Origin: Dehalococcoidia bacterium
GTDB lineage: Bacteria > Chloroflexota > Dehalococcoidia > UBA3495
NCBI GenBank assembly: GCA_030753265.1
Contig: JASMCQ010000071.1
Location: 1-64,000 of the forward strand
Length of the DNA: 64,000 bases
Reading direction: 5' to 3'
Shown: in pieces, positions 55,865-64,000 of the stretch
How positions within the stretch are numbered: position 1 is the stretch's first letter
How the letters are laid out: each line of letters opens with the position of its first letter
The notes under the pieces: model-generated
Told to the model about the DNA's origin: nothing
Databases searched by the model: none
Seen by the model: the letters and a program-made list of their open reading frames with translations, nothing else
Program-made: the position numbers and the translations under genes

Positions 55865-57526
55865 TCACTCCACCGAGGCCAGATAGTGATAGTGGGGCTG
55901 GCCGCCGGGAACCAGGTCCACCTGAATGCCCGGGGTCTGCGCCTCCAACTGGCGGCGCAGCTCATCGGCGCCGGCCGGAGAAGCATCCGCCCCCTGATAC
56001 AAGGTGATGATCTGGTCTTCGGAGTGAACTATCCGGTCCAGAGCGGCCTTGAGGGCCGTCTCCGGGGATTCGCCCGAGGTGGCCAGCTTGCCCTCCAGGA
56101 GGCCGATGTAGCGGCCGGCCTCGACCACATTGCCGTCGACGGTGGCGGCCCGCACCGCCTGGGTCACCTCGACGGTGACCACGGTCTCCAGGGCGCGGCA
56201 CATCTTCTCCAGGTTGCGTTCCAGTGGGTCCTCCGGGTTGAACGCCAGCATTGCGGCGACGCCCTGGGGCACTGTGCGAGAAGGGACCACGTGAACCCGC
56301 GGATTGGCGCCAGCCGACTGCTCCGCGGTTGCCACGACGTTGGAGTTGTTGGGAAGGACTATGGTCTCCTCGCTTCCGGAAGCGCCGGCGGCATGAAGTA
56401 ACTCCTCTACGCTGGGGTTCATAGTCTGGCCGCCGTCGATGATCGCGGCGCAACCGTGGTCCCGGAACAGGTGGGCCAGACCCTCGCCTTGGGCCACGGC
56501 CACCACGGCGATGCTGCCCGGCGCCGGCGCCTTAGAGCGATGCCCGGCAATAAACTCCACGGTTTGCGCGTTCATGTTTTCGATCTTGATCTGGTGCAAG
56601 CTGCCCAGGGAGGCGCCGTAGCTGAGAGGAGGCCCGGGGTCGGCGGCATGGACGTGGACCCTGGCGTAGCGGCCATCCCCCACCACCACCGCCGAGTCGG
56701 AGACTTCCTTCCCCAACCTCTCTCGAATCTGCTCCAGGGCGAGCCCCTCCTCTTCCCGGTCACTCTCAATGAGGAACTGGATGCAGTAACCCCATTGAGC
56801 GTCCGGCATGGCGTCCAGGAAGTCGCTTTCGATTTTCGTGCCGGAGCCGGCGACCGGAACGGGCTCAACGCAAGCCTCCGCCAAAGCCCGGTCCACCAGG
56901 TCCCGGTCACGGCCTGTCAGAAAGCAGAGTATCCCTCCGATGATCGCCACGATACCCATGGCGCCGGCATCCACCACTCCCGCCTCTTTGAGCACCGGCA
57001 GCTGGGAGGGCGTCCGGTACAGGGCCGCCACGGCGGCATGAAACGCGGTGTCCCAGAGGGCCGGGGTGTCTGGGTCCTCTCCTCGGTCCAGCTCTTCTTG
57101 CACCGCTATGGCCGTGGACCGGATGACGGTGAGCATGGTGCCCTCCACGGGATGGCCCACCGACCGGTAGGCGGCGTCCGCGGCCAGGTTCAAGGCTTGG
57201 GCCAGGCCGGGCCCGTCGCAGACCTCTTCACCGATGAGCGCCTCGGCGAATCCCCGGTAGAACTGGGATAGGATCACGCCGCTGTTGCCCCGAGCCCCCC
57301 AGAACGCGCCGTCGGCCAAGCCGGCCGTTACCTCGGCCGCCGATGCATCGGAGCTATCGGGACACCGCTCCATCGCCGAGCGCATCGTCAAGAGCATGTT
57401 GGTGCCGGTGTCGCCGTCGGGCACCGGAAAGACGTTCAGGGCGTTGATGGCGTCCCGGTAGTGCTCCAGACAGCGGGTCGCCGCGTCGAATGCCTGCCTG
57501 AAGTCGTTACCCCGGAGAACCGTCAT
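55865..57526 (-). CDS. DAK2-domain fatty acid kinase catalytic subunit (FakA-like)
   Basis: About 553 residues. N-terminal DAK2 domain: 'INALNVFPVPDGDTGTNMLLTMRSAM' with the Mg-binding Asp cluster, 'GARGNSGVILSQFYRGFAEAL', 'VDAGAMGIVAIIGG'. The middle and C-terminal parts ('YCIQFLIES', 'VHVHAADPG', 'NPSVEELLHAA', 'VLPNNSNVV') match FakA. It phosphorylates fatty acids bound to DegV/FakB for phospholipid synthesis. ATG 57526 has AGGTGG upstream. It heads the fakA-degV-recG operon. Confidence 0.94.
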   Translation of the reverse strand: MTVLRGNDFRQAFDAATRCLEHYRDAINALNVFPVPDGDTGTNMLLTMRSAMERCPDSSDASAAEVTAGLADGAFWGARGNSGVILSQFYRGFAEALIGEEVCDGPGLAQALNLAADAAYRSVGHPVEGTMLTVIRSTAIAVQEELDRGEDPDTPALWDTAFHAAVAALYRTPSQLPVLKEAGVVDAGAMGIVAIIGGILCFLTGRDRDLVDRALAEACVEPVPVAGSGTKIESDFLDAMPDAQWGYCIQFLIESDREEEGLALEQIRERLGKEVSDSAVVVGDGRYARVHVHAADPGPPLSYGASLGSLHQIKIENMNAQTVEFIAGHRSKAPAPGSIAVVAVAQGEGLAHLFRDHGCAAIIDGGQTMNPSVEELLHAAGASGSEETIVLPNNSNVVATAEQSAGANPRVHVVPSRTVPQGVAAMLAFNPEDPLERNLEKMCRALETVVTVEVTQAVRAATVDGNVVEAGRYIGLLEGKLATSGESPETALKAALDRIVHSEDQIITLYQGADASPAGADELRRQLEAQTPGIQVDLVPGGQPHYHYLASVE

Positions 57527-57774
57527 GAAAAGGACCACCTGCCCGTTCCTAGGTCACACGTCGCAGCCCATTATACCTTACGGCTCCACCGTCCCCTGTC
57601 ACGAGATGGCACGTGGTGAGACCGCCGGCGGGCCCGGTTCTTTCCGGTCAACACCAACCCGCGCCGTTGCACCCGGGGCATTCAGGGCCTTCAGGTAAGC
57701 CGTCTCCCTTCGCGAGGGTCACACTTTCTTGGTCGTTAAGTGGTATCATTCACTCCGGTCCACACGAAATCTTC

Positions 57775-57803
57775 TTGACAGTGCGAGGGCCCTGTCTTAC
57801 CAT
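57775..57803 (+). promoter_or_regulatory. Promoter of rplU-rpmA-rpmE
   Basis: TTGACA (57775-57780), a 17-base spacer and TACCAT (57798-57803). It lies 18 bases before rplU, so the leader would be short. Confidence 0.6.
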
Positions 57804-57821
57804 GGAATGTCGGGGGCACAA

Positions 57822-58208
57822 ATGGAATACGCAATCTTTAAGACCGGGGGAAAACAGTACCGTGTCAAGCCCGGTGACACACTGGACGTGGAACTGCTTA
57901 CCCAGGAAGTAAACGGGGTAGCTGAATTCGGCGAGGTTCTCGCGGTTTCCGACGGCGGCGAGGTGACTTTCGGGTTTCCATTCATACCCGGCGCCAGGGT
58001 ACTGGCCCAGGTTCAGTCGCACTACAAGGACCGGAAGATAATCGTCTACAAGTACAAGGCGAAGACTCGTTACCGGCGCAAGAAGAGCCATCGTCAGACC
58101 TACACTCGTTTGCTGATTCAGGATATCCAGCTTAAAGCCGCAACCGCTTCGGCGGCTCGGAAACGAAGCAGGAAGAAACCCGCGGCGGCAAGCAAGGATA
58201 AGGAGTGA
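57822..58208 (+). CDS. rplU: 50S ribosomal protein L21 with basic tail
   Basis: 128 residues: MEYAIFKTGGKQYRVKPGDTLDVELL, 'PGARVLAQVQSHYKDRKIIVYKYKAKTRYRRKKSHRQTYTRLLI'. Typical L21 is about 103 residues; the rest is a Lys/Arg/Ala tail. GGGGGC precedes ATG 57822. First gene of the L21-L27-L31 operon. Confidence 0.97.
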   Translation: MEYAIFKTGGKQYRVKPGDTLDVELLTQEVNGVAEFGEVLAVSDGGEVTFGFPFIPGARVLAQVQSHYKDRKIIVYKYKAKTRYRRKKSHRQTYTRLLIQDIQLKAATASAARKRSRKKPAAASKDKE

Positions 58209-58214
58209 CGAGTA

Positions 58215-58493
58215 ATGGCTCATAAGAAAGCCGGCGGCAGCAGTTCAAACGGTCGTGATAGCAACGCCAAACGCCTTGGAGTCAAGCGGTACGGGGGCGA
58301 GCGGGTTACCAGCGGCTGCATCATCGTCCGGCAGCGGGGCACTAGGATTCACCCAGGGACCAACGTTGGGCTGGGCCGAGATTTCACCCTGTTCGCCAAG
58401 TCGGACGGCCTGGTCACATTCGAGTGGGCGGCCAAGGGCAGACGGCGAGTCAGCGTGTACCCGGCGCCGGAGTCTTCCCCGGCTGCCGCCTGA
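58215..58493 (+). CDS. rpmA: 50S ribosomal protein L27
   Basis: 92 residues starting [29 protein letters not shown], with '[32 protein letters not shown]'. The N-terminus has the mature AHKK form used in peptidyl transfer, without the cleavable Firmicutes extension. It starts seven bases after rplU stops. Confidence 0.98.
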   Translation: MAHKKAGGSSSNGRDSNAKRLGVKRYGGERVTSGCIIVRQRGTRIHPGTNVGLGRDFTLFAKSDGLVTFEWAAKGRRRVSVYPAPESSPAAA

Positions 58494-58568
58494 AGGCAGT
58501 CCTCCGTGCCCTTCTGGGGCGCTTCTCCGATGAATCGCTAAACAAGAAGAAATGGATAACCTACAGTT

Positions 58569-58769
58569 ATGAAAGCCAACATTCATCCCCAATTCTCCCG
58601 GTCCGTGGTAACGTGCTCTTGCGGCAACGTGTTCAATACCGGGGGCACCAAACCAACCGTCAGGATCGAAGTCTGCAGCAAGTGTCATCCGTTCTACACC
58701 GGCGAGCAGCGGATCGTGGACACCCAGGGCCGCATCGAGCGGCTGCGGCGTCGCTTTAACTTGGAGTAG
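58569..58769 (+). CDS. rpmE: 50S ribosomal protein L31 (zinc-binding type)
   Basis: 66 residues: MKANIHPQFSRSVVTCSCGNVFNTGGTK, then 'VCSKCHPFYTGEQRIVDTQGRIERLRRRF'. The Cys pairs CSC and CSKC mark the zinc-binding C+ form. Downstream lies a long hairpin. Confidence 0.98.
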   Translation: MKANIHPQFSRSVVTCSCGNVFNTGGTKPTVRIEVCSKCHPFYTGEQRIVDTQGRIERLRRRFNLE

Positions 58770-58774
58770 GCTGA

Positions 58775-58816
58775 ACAACTGTGAGCCGCGGGCCTCTGGC
58801 CTCGGCTCACAGTTGT
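58775..58816. terminator. Long hairpin after rpmE
   Basis: ACAACTGTGAGCCG (58775-58788) and CGGCTCACAGTTGT (58803-58816) form a perfect 14-bp stem five bases after the rpmE stop. There is no T-run, so termination may need Rho, or the hairpin protects the ribosomal mRNA 3' end. Confidence 0.6.
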
Positions 58817-58928
58817 GGAAGACGCCTTCGAGGGTGCGGCCGTTGCGGGTGCCTCGGAATCTCTTGGATTCGAGCCACCCCACAGACGTGAGCTAGGCCA
58901 AACGGCCGCATGTTCCTCCCAAAGTCTT

Positions 58929-58955
58929 GCGGGTCCTACAGAACGTAGGACCCGC
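58929..58955. repeat. Perfect 11-bp hairpin before the YqhQ gene
   Basis: GCGGGTCCTAC and GTAGGACCCGC flank AGAAC, ending 27 bases before GTG 58983. It could affect expression of the downstream gene; no T-run follows. Confidence 0.65.
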
Positions 58956-58982
58956 GTCGCGTGAGCAATCAAGGAGGAGGCG

Positions 58983-59945
58983 GTGCCCGAAGTACCCAGG
59001 TTCTCTTACGGCGGCCAGGCCGTTATCGAAGGCGTGATGATCCGAGGCCGGAGTCACTACAGCCTCGCGGTCCGCCGCCAAGACGGCACCATCAATCACC
59101 AGTCCCAGCGGCTGAGTGAAATCTTTACCGGGCGGGCGCGGCGGGTTCCTCTGGTGCGAGGCGTGGTGGCCCTGCTCGAAACCCTAGTGCTCGGGTCCCG
59201 GGCTCTCCACCTGTCGGCCAACATGGCGATACAAAGCCAAGATTCCGGCGACGCGGAGGAGATTCCCGGCTGGATGCTGGGTGCGACCCTGGCGGTAGCC
59301 CTCGTCTTTGGCATCGGGTTCTTCTTCCTTCTGCCCCAGCTGATCGTCTGGCTGCTGGACTCCGCGATCCCTTCGACCCTTCTCCGCGAAATCATTGATG
59401 GCGCGCTTCGTCTGGCCTTTCTGCTGGCCTATATCTGGGGGATCAGCCTAATCCGCGATGTCAAACGGGTGTTCGCCTACCATGGGGCGGAGCACATGGC
59501 GGTACATGCCTACGAAGCCGGTCTGACCCTCGACGTGGCCAACGTGCGAAAGTTCGGCATGCCCCATCCCCGCTGCGGTACCGCCTTCCTGCTGACCGTG
59601 ATGCTCGTTTCGGTTGTCGTTTTTGCCGCCTTTGCTGGCCTGTCGGTGGAGTGGCGGATTCTTTCCAGGATCGTGCTGATCCCGGTGATCGCCTCCGTGA
59701 GCTACGAGATCATCCGGTTTAGCGGCGCCCACCAAGATTCGTGGATCGGGCATCTGCTGGCGCGCCCCGGCCTCCTCCTCCAGCGTCTCACCACCCGCGT
59801 GCCTGACGACAGCCAAATCGAAGTCGCCATCTGCGCCATGGAAACGGCCATGGCCGCCGATGCCGGGCGGGAGTACACCCTGGCCTACGGCCAAGCGACG
59901 GCCGGGCAAGCCATCCCGGCGCCGGTGGATGAGGAAACCCGTTGA
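58983..59945 (+). CDS. DUF1385 (YqhQ-like) membrane protein
   Basis: 320 residues: 'SYGGQAVIEGVMIRGRSHYSLAVRR', a hydrophobic pair near residues 100-125 and 130-150, 'DVKRVFAYHGAEHMAVHAYEAGLTLDVANVRKFGMPHPRCGTAFLLTVM', another membrane pair, then a soluble tail. The His/Glu-rich centre is the family signature. Function is unknown. The family is usually located next to rpmE and prfA, as here for rpmE. GTG 58983 has GGAGGAGG upstream. Confidence 0.92.
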   Translation: MPEVPRFSYGGQAVIEGVMIRGRSHYSLAVRRQDGTINHQSQRLSEIFTGRARRVPLVRGVVALLETLVLGSRALHLSANMAIQSQDSGDAEEIPGWMLGATLAVALVFGIGFFFLLPQLIVWLLDSAIPSTLLREIIDGALRLAFLLAYIWGISLIRDVKRVFAYHGAEHMAVHAYEAGLTLDVANVRKFGMPHPRCGTAFLLTVMLVSVVVFAAFAGLSVEWRILSRIVLIPVIASVSYEIIRFSGAHQDSWIGHLLARPGLLLQRLTTRVPDDSQIEVAICAMETAMAADAGREYTLAYGQATAGQAIPAPVDEETR

Positions 59946-59987
59946 ACCGCGGCGGCAGGTGCCGGTAGACTCTTAACGGTAGAGTCT

Positions 59988-60341
59988 TTAGAAGTTACCG
60001 TCCAGGCTCAGCAGCCGTCGAGCGCCATCGTCGGGATCGAGAAAATGGAAGCCGGCCTGGCCCGACACGTACCGGTCAATCGCGGAGTCCCCGATATGAT
60101 AGTATTCCTCAGCCTGAAACCGTGCCTTTAGGTCGGCCAGTTTCTGCTTCAATACGGTAAATGCCACGACAATTCCGTGCTCTTTCCAGATTCTCTCCTG
60201 GTTGCTGATGGTGCGGTCGGAGCAGCTGCCGATCAGGTAGCCGGCGCTCTGGGCATTTCGCACCATGTCCATCGTAACGGCGCCCGGCGGGTCGCCCACT
60301 TCCAGGGTGCCGTCAATGTCAAAGCTGATGAGTTTCGCCAA
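59988..60341 (-). CDS. Small HAD-family phosphatase-like protein
   Basis: About 117 residues starting at TTG 60341: LAKLISFDIDGTLEVGDPPG holds HAD motif I (DIDGT), 'GSCSDRTISNQ' is motif II, a Lys (LKQK) serves as motif III and 'YHIGDSAIDRYVSG' is motif IV (GD...D). It is compact, with no cap domain. A longer upstream reading frame has unlike composition and overlaps the DUF35 gene, so it is not used. It is the third gene of the thiolase-DUF35-HAD operon, 14 bp after DUF35. Substrate unknown. Confidence 0.8.
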   Translation of the reverse strand: MAKLISFDIDGTLEVGDPPGAVTMDMVRNAQSAGYLIGSCSDRTISNQERIWKEHGIVVAFTVLKQKLADLKARFQAEEYYHIGDSAIDRYVSGQAGFHFLDPDDGARRLLSLDGNF

Positions 60342-60355
60342 ATAAGTGCCTCGCT

Positions 60356-60859
60356 CTAAGTTTGATACCGCCACAGTTGACCCTGTGGCGCTTCCCCGGA
60401 TAGCTTGAACTGGGGCAGGAAGAAACCATCCTCCCCTTCCATGAAAACCACTTCCACCCGGCTGTCGATGGCCACGTTCTCCTCTTTCTCCGGGCTCAGG
60501 TGCTCGTCCAAAAGGTTTGCGGTGATGCGCAGCCCGTCTCCGGGGTTGGGCTTCCCGCTCTGCTCGTCCAGCTCCACCAGCACGATGGGAAAGGGGGCCC
60601 AGTCCCGGAACCCCGGGAGCACGGTATGGGCCACGACCTGGTAGCTGTAGATGGTTCCCTTTCCGCTCACCTGGCGCCATTCCCACTTTAGAGAGGTGCA
60701 CCAGGGGCAGCCGGGCCCCGGCTCGCCCCGGAGCAGGCCGCAGTCCACGCACCGTTTCACCACCAGGCGTTGGTCCCTGGCGGCTTCGAAGTACCCCTTG
60801 TACTCGGTGTCATCGTCGGAAATGCTGATTCGTTGCCCGCGATATTCGTACACCGGCAT
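60356..60859 (-). CDS. Zn-ribbon/OB-fold (DUF35) acyl-CoA-associated protein
   Basis: 167 residues. N-terminal rubredoxin-like zinc ribbon (CVDCGLL...CPWC), then an OB fold (GKGTIYSYQVVAHTVLPGFRDWAPFPIVLVELDE). DUF35 proteins bind acyl-CoA and pair with thiolase-like enzymes in steroid side-chain, mevalonate and PHA pathways. Here the gene follows the thiolase-like gene by four bases. GGAGG precedes ATG 60859. Confidence 0.92.
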   Translation of the reverse strand: MPVYEYRGQRISISDDDTEYKGYFEAARDQRLVVKRCVDCGLLRGEPGPGCPWCTSLKWEWRQVSGKGTIYSYQVVAHTVLPGFRDWAPFPIVLVELDEQSGKPNPGDGLRITANLLDEHLSPEKEENVAIDSRVEVVFMEGEDGFFLPQFKLSGEAPQGQLWRYQT

Positions 60860-60863
60860 TGGT

Positions 60864-62081
60864 CTACCTCCGCATGATGAGGGCGCTGCCGACGGCCGGA
60901 GTGCCCCAACCCATATTCATGCTGATCTCGGCGTCCTTCACCTGGCGGCATTTGCCTTCGGAGTAGTCGTAGGTGTGTACTCCGTCCTGACTCTGGAGGC
61001 AGTAGTCGTCCACCGTTCCCCGGAGTTGGCGGACGTTCTCAATGACCATGTTCATCCCGTGGGTGTATCCCTCGCAAAGGTGGCCGCCGCTGGTGTTGTT
61101 GGGCCGCTTGCCGCCCAAGTTGATGACGCCGCTGGAAACGAACTCGCCACCCTCTCCCTTCTTGCACCAGCCGTAGTCCTCGAACTGAAGCAAGGCGGTG
61201 TAGGTGAAGGCGTCGTAGCAGCCGGTCACGTCCACGTCGTCGTGGGTGATCCCGGCCAGCTCGAAGACCCGGGGGCCGACGTAGTAGCCCGCCACTCTGC
61301 TGATGGGGCCGTGCTGGTAATGGAAGTCGCCTCCCGGCTTGGTGCCCCGTCCCTGAACGCCCAGGATGTGAACAGGCCGCTTGCGGAGGTCCTTGGCCCG
61401 GTCCGCCGACGTGACGATGATGCAGGTGGCGTTGTCGGTCTCCAGGCAGCAGTCCAGCAGGTGGGCGCAGGGCCGGATGATCCAGCGGGAGTTGAGCACG
61501 TCTTCGACGGTCACCCGCTGCTTCATGATCGCCTTGGGGTTGTTGCTGGCGTGGTTGCTGTGGGCCGCCTTGATGTGGGCCAGTTGCTCGCCGGTAATGC
61601 CGTACTCCATCATGTGCCGGACGAAGGTAAAGCCGAAACGCTGGACCGGGCTGATCATGCCGTAGGGGCGGATCTCGACGTCGGACCCGCTGACCGGTGC
61701 CGCCGCCCGTGACCCGGTGCCGCCGACGCGGACTTGGGAGTAGCCGTTCATCGACCGGAAGATGGCCACAGTCTGGCACATCCCCACCTCGATGGCGCCC
61801 ATGGCCAGGCCGATCAGCGCCTCGGAGCTGGAGCCGCCGCCCGAGCAATCCATGTAGAAGTTGAGGCGAAGCCCCAGGTCGTACATCACCGAGGTGCTGG
61901 GGATCGAGTCCCCGCTGTGGTAGCTCAGCATCCCGTCAACGTCCTGGGGCGAGAGCCCGGCGTCGTTCATGGCGTTGCGGATGGCTTCCGTGGCCATGGC
62001 CCGCGTGGTGCGCCCTGAGCCGCGGCTGTACTCGGTCTCGCCGACGCCGACGATGCAGTACTTGCGTCTCATATCGCTCAA
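60864..62081 (-). CDS. Thiolase-fold (SCP2/lipid-transfer-type) protein
   Basis: 405 residues: 'YCIVGVGETEYSRGSGRTTRAMATEAIRNAMNDAGLSPQDVDGM', 'YMDCSGGGSSSEALIGLAMGAIEVG' (nucleophilic Cys region), 'RFGFTFVRHMMEYGITGEQLAHI' and 'VDVTGCYDAFTYTALLQFEDYGWC', 'INLGGKRPNNTSGGHLCEGYTHGMNMV'. This is the non-condensing SCPx/DUF35-dependent thiolase type. The last motif has Cys and His but not the classical CxGGG.ALGHP arrangement. Probably an acyl-CoA retro-aldolase or thiolase with the DUF35 partner. TTG 62081 fits AGGAGGGG better; ATG 62072 is possible. Confidence 0.88.
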   Translation of the reverse strand: MSDMRRKYCIVGVGETEYSRGSGRTTRAMATEAIRNAMNDAGLSPQDVDGMLSYHSGDSIPSTSVMYDLGLRLNFYMDCSGGGSSSEALIGLAMGAIEVGMCQTVAIFRSMNGYSQVRVGGTGSRAAAPVSGSDVEIRPYGMISPVQRFGFTFVRHMMEYGITGEQLAHIKAAHSNHASNNPKAIMKQRVTVEDVLNSRWIIRPCAHLLDCCLETDNATCIIVTSADRAKDLRKRPVHILGVQGRGTKPGGDFHYQHGPISRVAGYYVGPRVFELAGITHDDVDVTGCYDAFTYTALLQFEDYGWCKKGEGGEFVSSGVINLGGKRPNNTSGGHLCEGYTHGMNMVIENVRQLRGTVDDYCLQSQDGVHTYDYSEGKCRQVKDAEISMNMGWGTPAVGSALIMRR

Positions 62082-62294
62082 CGAATCCCCTCCTCAGCTC
62101 CCAGTTCCTCACCTGCCGCCGGTACATGGACAGCTTGGCCTTGGTTAACCGGGCGGCACGTATCTACCGCAATGTCGCGATTCTCGACCCCGGTTCGCCT
62201 GCGCCGGGTTTTGCTTTCCTGGTAAGTGAGCTAGATTCCCCATGACCCGAGCAGCCGGATTGGAGAACTCGGTCCGTTGTCAAAGCCACACCGG

Positions 62295-63581
62295 CTAAAT
62301 CACGTTCCACCGGGGGTGGTGAGCCGCCTCGGCCTTGAGGTGGTCGACGATCCAGTCCCGCACCGGCTCCGCCAGGTAGAAAGTGGGCCGCAGCAAATCT
62401 CCTTCATCGGAGATCAGTCCCTCTTCCTGGGCCTGGGCTGCTATCAGGGAGCCGGGCAGCATGCGGACCCCAACCCTCAGGTTGGCGACCGCCGGGTTAA
62501 CGGACCGCAAAAAAGCCAACTTCTCCTCCACGGTTTCTCGGGTCTCTCCTGGTTCGCCGAAAATCTGGGCCATGGTGTAGTGAAGGTTCCCTTCCTCGCA
62601 GGTGTGGCAGACTTCCCGAAGGAGGTTCAGGTGCTTGCCCATTGCGGCCCCTTCGTGGCTGTCGCCGCCGGTCCCTCCCATGACCACCAGGGCGCAACCA
62701 GCCTGTTTCATCAGACCTATCAACTCCGAATCGCAGGTGTGAGGGGCAAAGCCCGTGTTCCAGTGGAGCTTCAGGCCGGCCTCGATGAGGGCATGGCAGA
62801 AAGATTTGGCGTGGGCCAAGGGGAGGTTGAACCCGTTGTCGATGAAGAAAATCTTGCGCAGCCCCAGGCGTTGCTCCAGATCTTTGACTTCCGCCACCAC
62901 TTCGCTGATGGGTCGGATAACCCGCCAGGCGCCCTTCTCCTGGGCCGCCGGGGTGCCTGCGGAATTGTAATGGCCCAGCTTGGTCAGCACCCCGATGCCA
63001 AACCCGGCTTGGCGGTACTTGGCCAGGTCCAGGTCTTCTAGGCGCGGGGGCTTGCTGAAACCGGAAGAGGAGCGCACGCCGTTGAAGGTGATCTCTCCGT
63101 TTTCCCGGTAGACCAGGCCGGGCAGGTCCTGGTAGGCTTCCGAGGCCTCCAGCCGGCCGGCCAACTCGGCGAAAGTCTCCCCGGCGTCGCCGACGATGCC
63201 CAGGTCCGGCTCAATGAAAGCGAAGCACTCCTTGGGCAGCACGCTGAATGCTGGGCCGCCGCAGATAATCGTCGCCTGGGTGACGGTCCGAATCCGTTCG
63301 GTGACCTCTTTGGCCACCGGCAGAATCCATTGGGGGTCCAGATAGCTTCCGTTGTCCAGGTTGCGAATCGAGAGCCCCACCACGTCAGGCTGGAACTCTT
63401 TCACCGTGGCCTCCACGTCGGCCAGATAGTTGTCGGAGAACATCAGGTCCAGCACCCTGGTGGAATGGCGGTCGGGGTCCAGGTGGCCGGCCACGTACGC
63501 CAGGCCGATGGGAAGTGGTCTCGCTTCCAGGCGGCTCATATACCGGCCGTGCCGGTTGGTTGCGATCAGCAGGACTCGCAT
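62295..63581 (-). CDS. Radical-SAM/B12-binding-like protein without cluster cysteines
   Basis: About 428 residues. The N-terminal region (LLIATNRHG.YMSRLEARPLPIGLAYVAGHL, VVGLSIRNLDNGSYLD) resembles a B12-binding domain without the DxHxxG motif. The TIM-barrel half matches radical-SAM proteins such as the BchE/Elp3-like group ('VVAEVKDLEQRLGLRKIFFIDNGFNLPLAHAKSFCHALIEAGLKLHWNTGFAP', 'FGEPGETRETVEEKLAFLRSVNP'). The motif that should read CxxxCxxC is G-HYN-S-AG-T (62952-62975) with spacing preserved, so no SAM-binding 4Fe-4S cluster is expected. ATG 63581 has GGTGAGGG upstream. Confidence 0.8.
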   Translation of the reverse strand: MRVLLIATNRHGRYMSRLEARPLPIGLAYVAGHLDPDRHSTRVLDLMFSDNYLADVEATVKEFQPDVVGLSIRNLDNGSYLDPQWILPVAKEVTERIRTVTQATIICGGPAFSVLPKECFAFIEPDLGIVGDAGETFAELAGRLEASEAYQDLPGLVYRENGEITFNGVRSSSGFSKPPRLEDLDLAKYRQAGFGIGVLTKLGHYNSAGTPAAQEKGAWRVIRPISEVVAEVKDLEQRLGLRKIFFIDNGFNLPLAHAKSFCHALIEAGLKLHWNTGFAPHTCDSELIGLMKQAGCALVVMGGTGGDSHEGAAMGKHLNLLREVCHTCEEGNLHYTMAQIFGEPGETRETVEEKLAFLRSVNPAVANLRVGVRMLPGSLIAAQAQEEGLISDEGDLLRPTFYLAEPVRDWIVDHLKAEAAHHPRWNVI

Positions 63582-63661
63582 ATCCCTCACCGATTAGAGG
63601 CTGGAGCCAAAACGCCATCATTATCGCCGATGGTTGGATATTTGACAAACGGGGCGCGTGC

Positions 63662-63726
63662 CCCTCACCCTCGTTCCCTCTCCCTCGGGAGAGGGATGCC
63701 CTGGCGCAGCCGGGGCTGGGTGAGGG
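63662..63726. repeat. Intergenic hairpin repeat
   Basis: Outer arms CCCTCACCC and GGGTGAGGG enclose an inner CCCTCTCCC/GGGAGAGGG stem. Typical of small mobile palindromic repeats. Confidence 0.75.
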
Positions 63727-63782
63727 CCGCGTGCCTGCCAGCCGGCCGAGCTAAGAAACCCTGCCCCGGGCCCACGGAATTG

Positions 63783-63811
63783 TTGACATCCGGCAATGCC
63801 GGGCTTACAGT
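63783..63811 (+). promoter_or_regulatory. Candidate promoter reading out of the window
   Basis: TTGACA (63783-63788), a 17-base spacer and TACAGT (63806-63811). Its gene would lie beyond base 64000. Confidence 0.45.
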
Positions 63812-64000
63812 GTCACTTGCCCGCTTCGAGCGCCCAGGGCGATGCCGCCAGTCTCGATTGCACTCTCTCGTGGCTTCTCATGCGGGAGTCCCCGGTCCCA
63901 TAAACAGAATCCAGTTCCAGCGCCGCTTAGCCTGCTTCCCGGATCTTGGGCGCTTGAGACCCAGCAACGGAAGAGCGAGAGAGCGTTAAAGGGTATCCGG

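Larger units (their letters stand above)
63582..64000. other. Gene-free right end
   Basis: Holds a repeat-like hairpin (63662-63726) and a promoter pointing out of the window (63783-63811). No gene seen. Confidence 0.5.

Overview
The window is GC-rich and gene-dense on both strands. It looks like a chromosomal segment of a member of the Chloroflexota, probably a Dehalococcoidia/SAR202-like lineage. That placement is inferred, not proven. It rests on lipoproteins with Thr/Pro-rich 'TPTPT' linkers after the lipobox, many SDR, MaoC, VOC, LLM (F420/FMN) and Rieske-type catabolic genes beside standard housekeeping operons, frequent GTG/TTG starts, and many small palindromic intergenic repeats. No 16S rRNA, complete tRNA, CRISPR array, transposase or phage gene was seen.

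Layout. 0-4.3 kb (minus strand): small catabolic genes, namely a two-domain VOC protein, two MaoC/hot-dog dehydratases, a PHP-domain protein and a split TPP decarboxylase (alpha and beta). 4.6-9.6 kb: two lipoproteins, one a double serine hydrolase broken by an apparent 25-bp deletion. 10 kb: RNase P RNA with its own promoter. 10.8-14.2 kb: zinc-ribbon coiled-coil protein, SbcD-like nuclease, nitronate monooxygenase-like protein. 14.6-22.5 kb: three secreted proteins built from the same two-cysteine repeat of about 28-32 residues between cysteines. Two of the three carry reading-frame lesions. An alcohol dehydrogenase and a PH-domain membrane protein lie among and after them. 22.6-26.5 kb: pantothenate operon (P1-family aminopeptidase, DUF2520 reductase-like protein, panB, panC), preceded by a promoter, a roughly 150-nt leader and an intrinsic terminator. 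26.9-32.9 kb: MFS transporter, VOC protein, three SDRs, an LLM oxidoreductase and a GatC-like peptide. 33-38 kb: etfB-etfA, htpX and a four-helix membrane protein of unknown function. 38.4-40.5 kb: cyclase-family hydrolase and fmt.

40.7-47.6 kb is information-processing DNA. A self-contained transcription unit (promoter, Shine-Dalgarno-led 23-codon ORF, long stem, terminator) is followed by rpsP-khpA-rimM, yebC-ruvC-ruvA, and a ParE-type toxin-antitoxin pair lodged at the start of uvrB. 47.6-51.3 kb (minus): the two halves of a D-glutamate cyclase as separate genes, then a Rieske dioxygenase beta/alpha pair. 51.7-57.5 kb: an OmpR-like regulator facing the fakA-fakB(degV)-recG operon. 57.7-60 kb: rplU-rpmA-rpmE and a YqhQ-like protein. 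60-63.6 kb (minus): thiolase-like protein, DUF35 protein, HAD phosphatase and a radical-SAM-like protein whose cluster cysteines are missing.

The most unusual items are the secreted two-cysteine repeat family, the independent leader-like RNA/ORF unit at 40.73-41.10 kb, the regulated leader and beta-aminopeptidase in the pantothenate operon, the toxin-antitoxin insertion at uvrB, and the cysteine-less radical-SAM-like protein.
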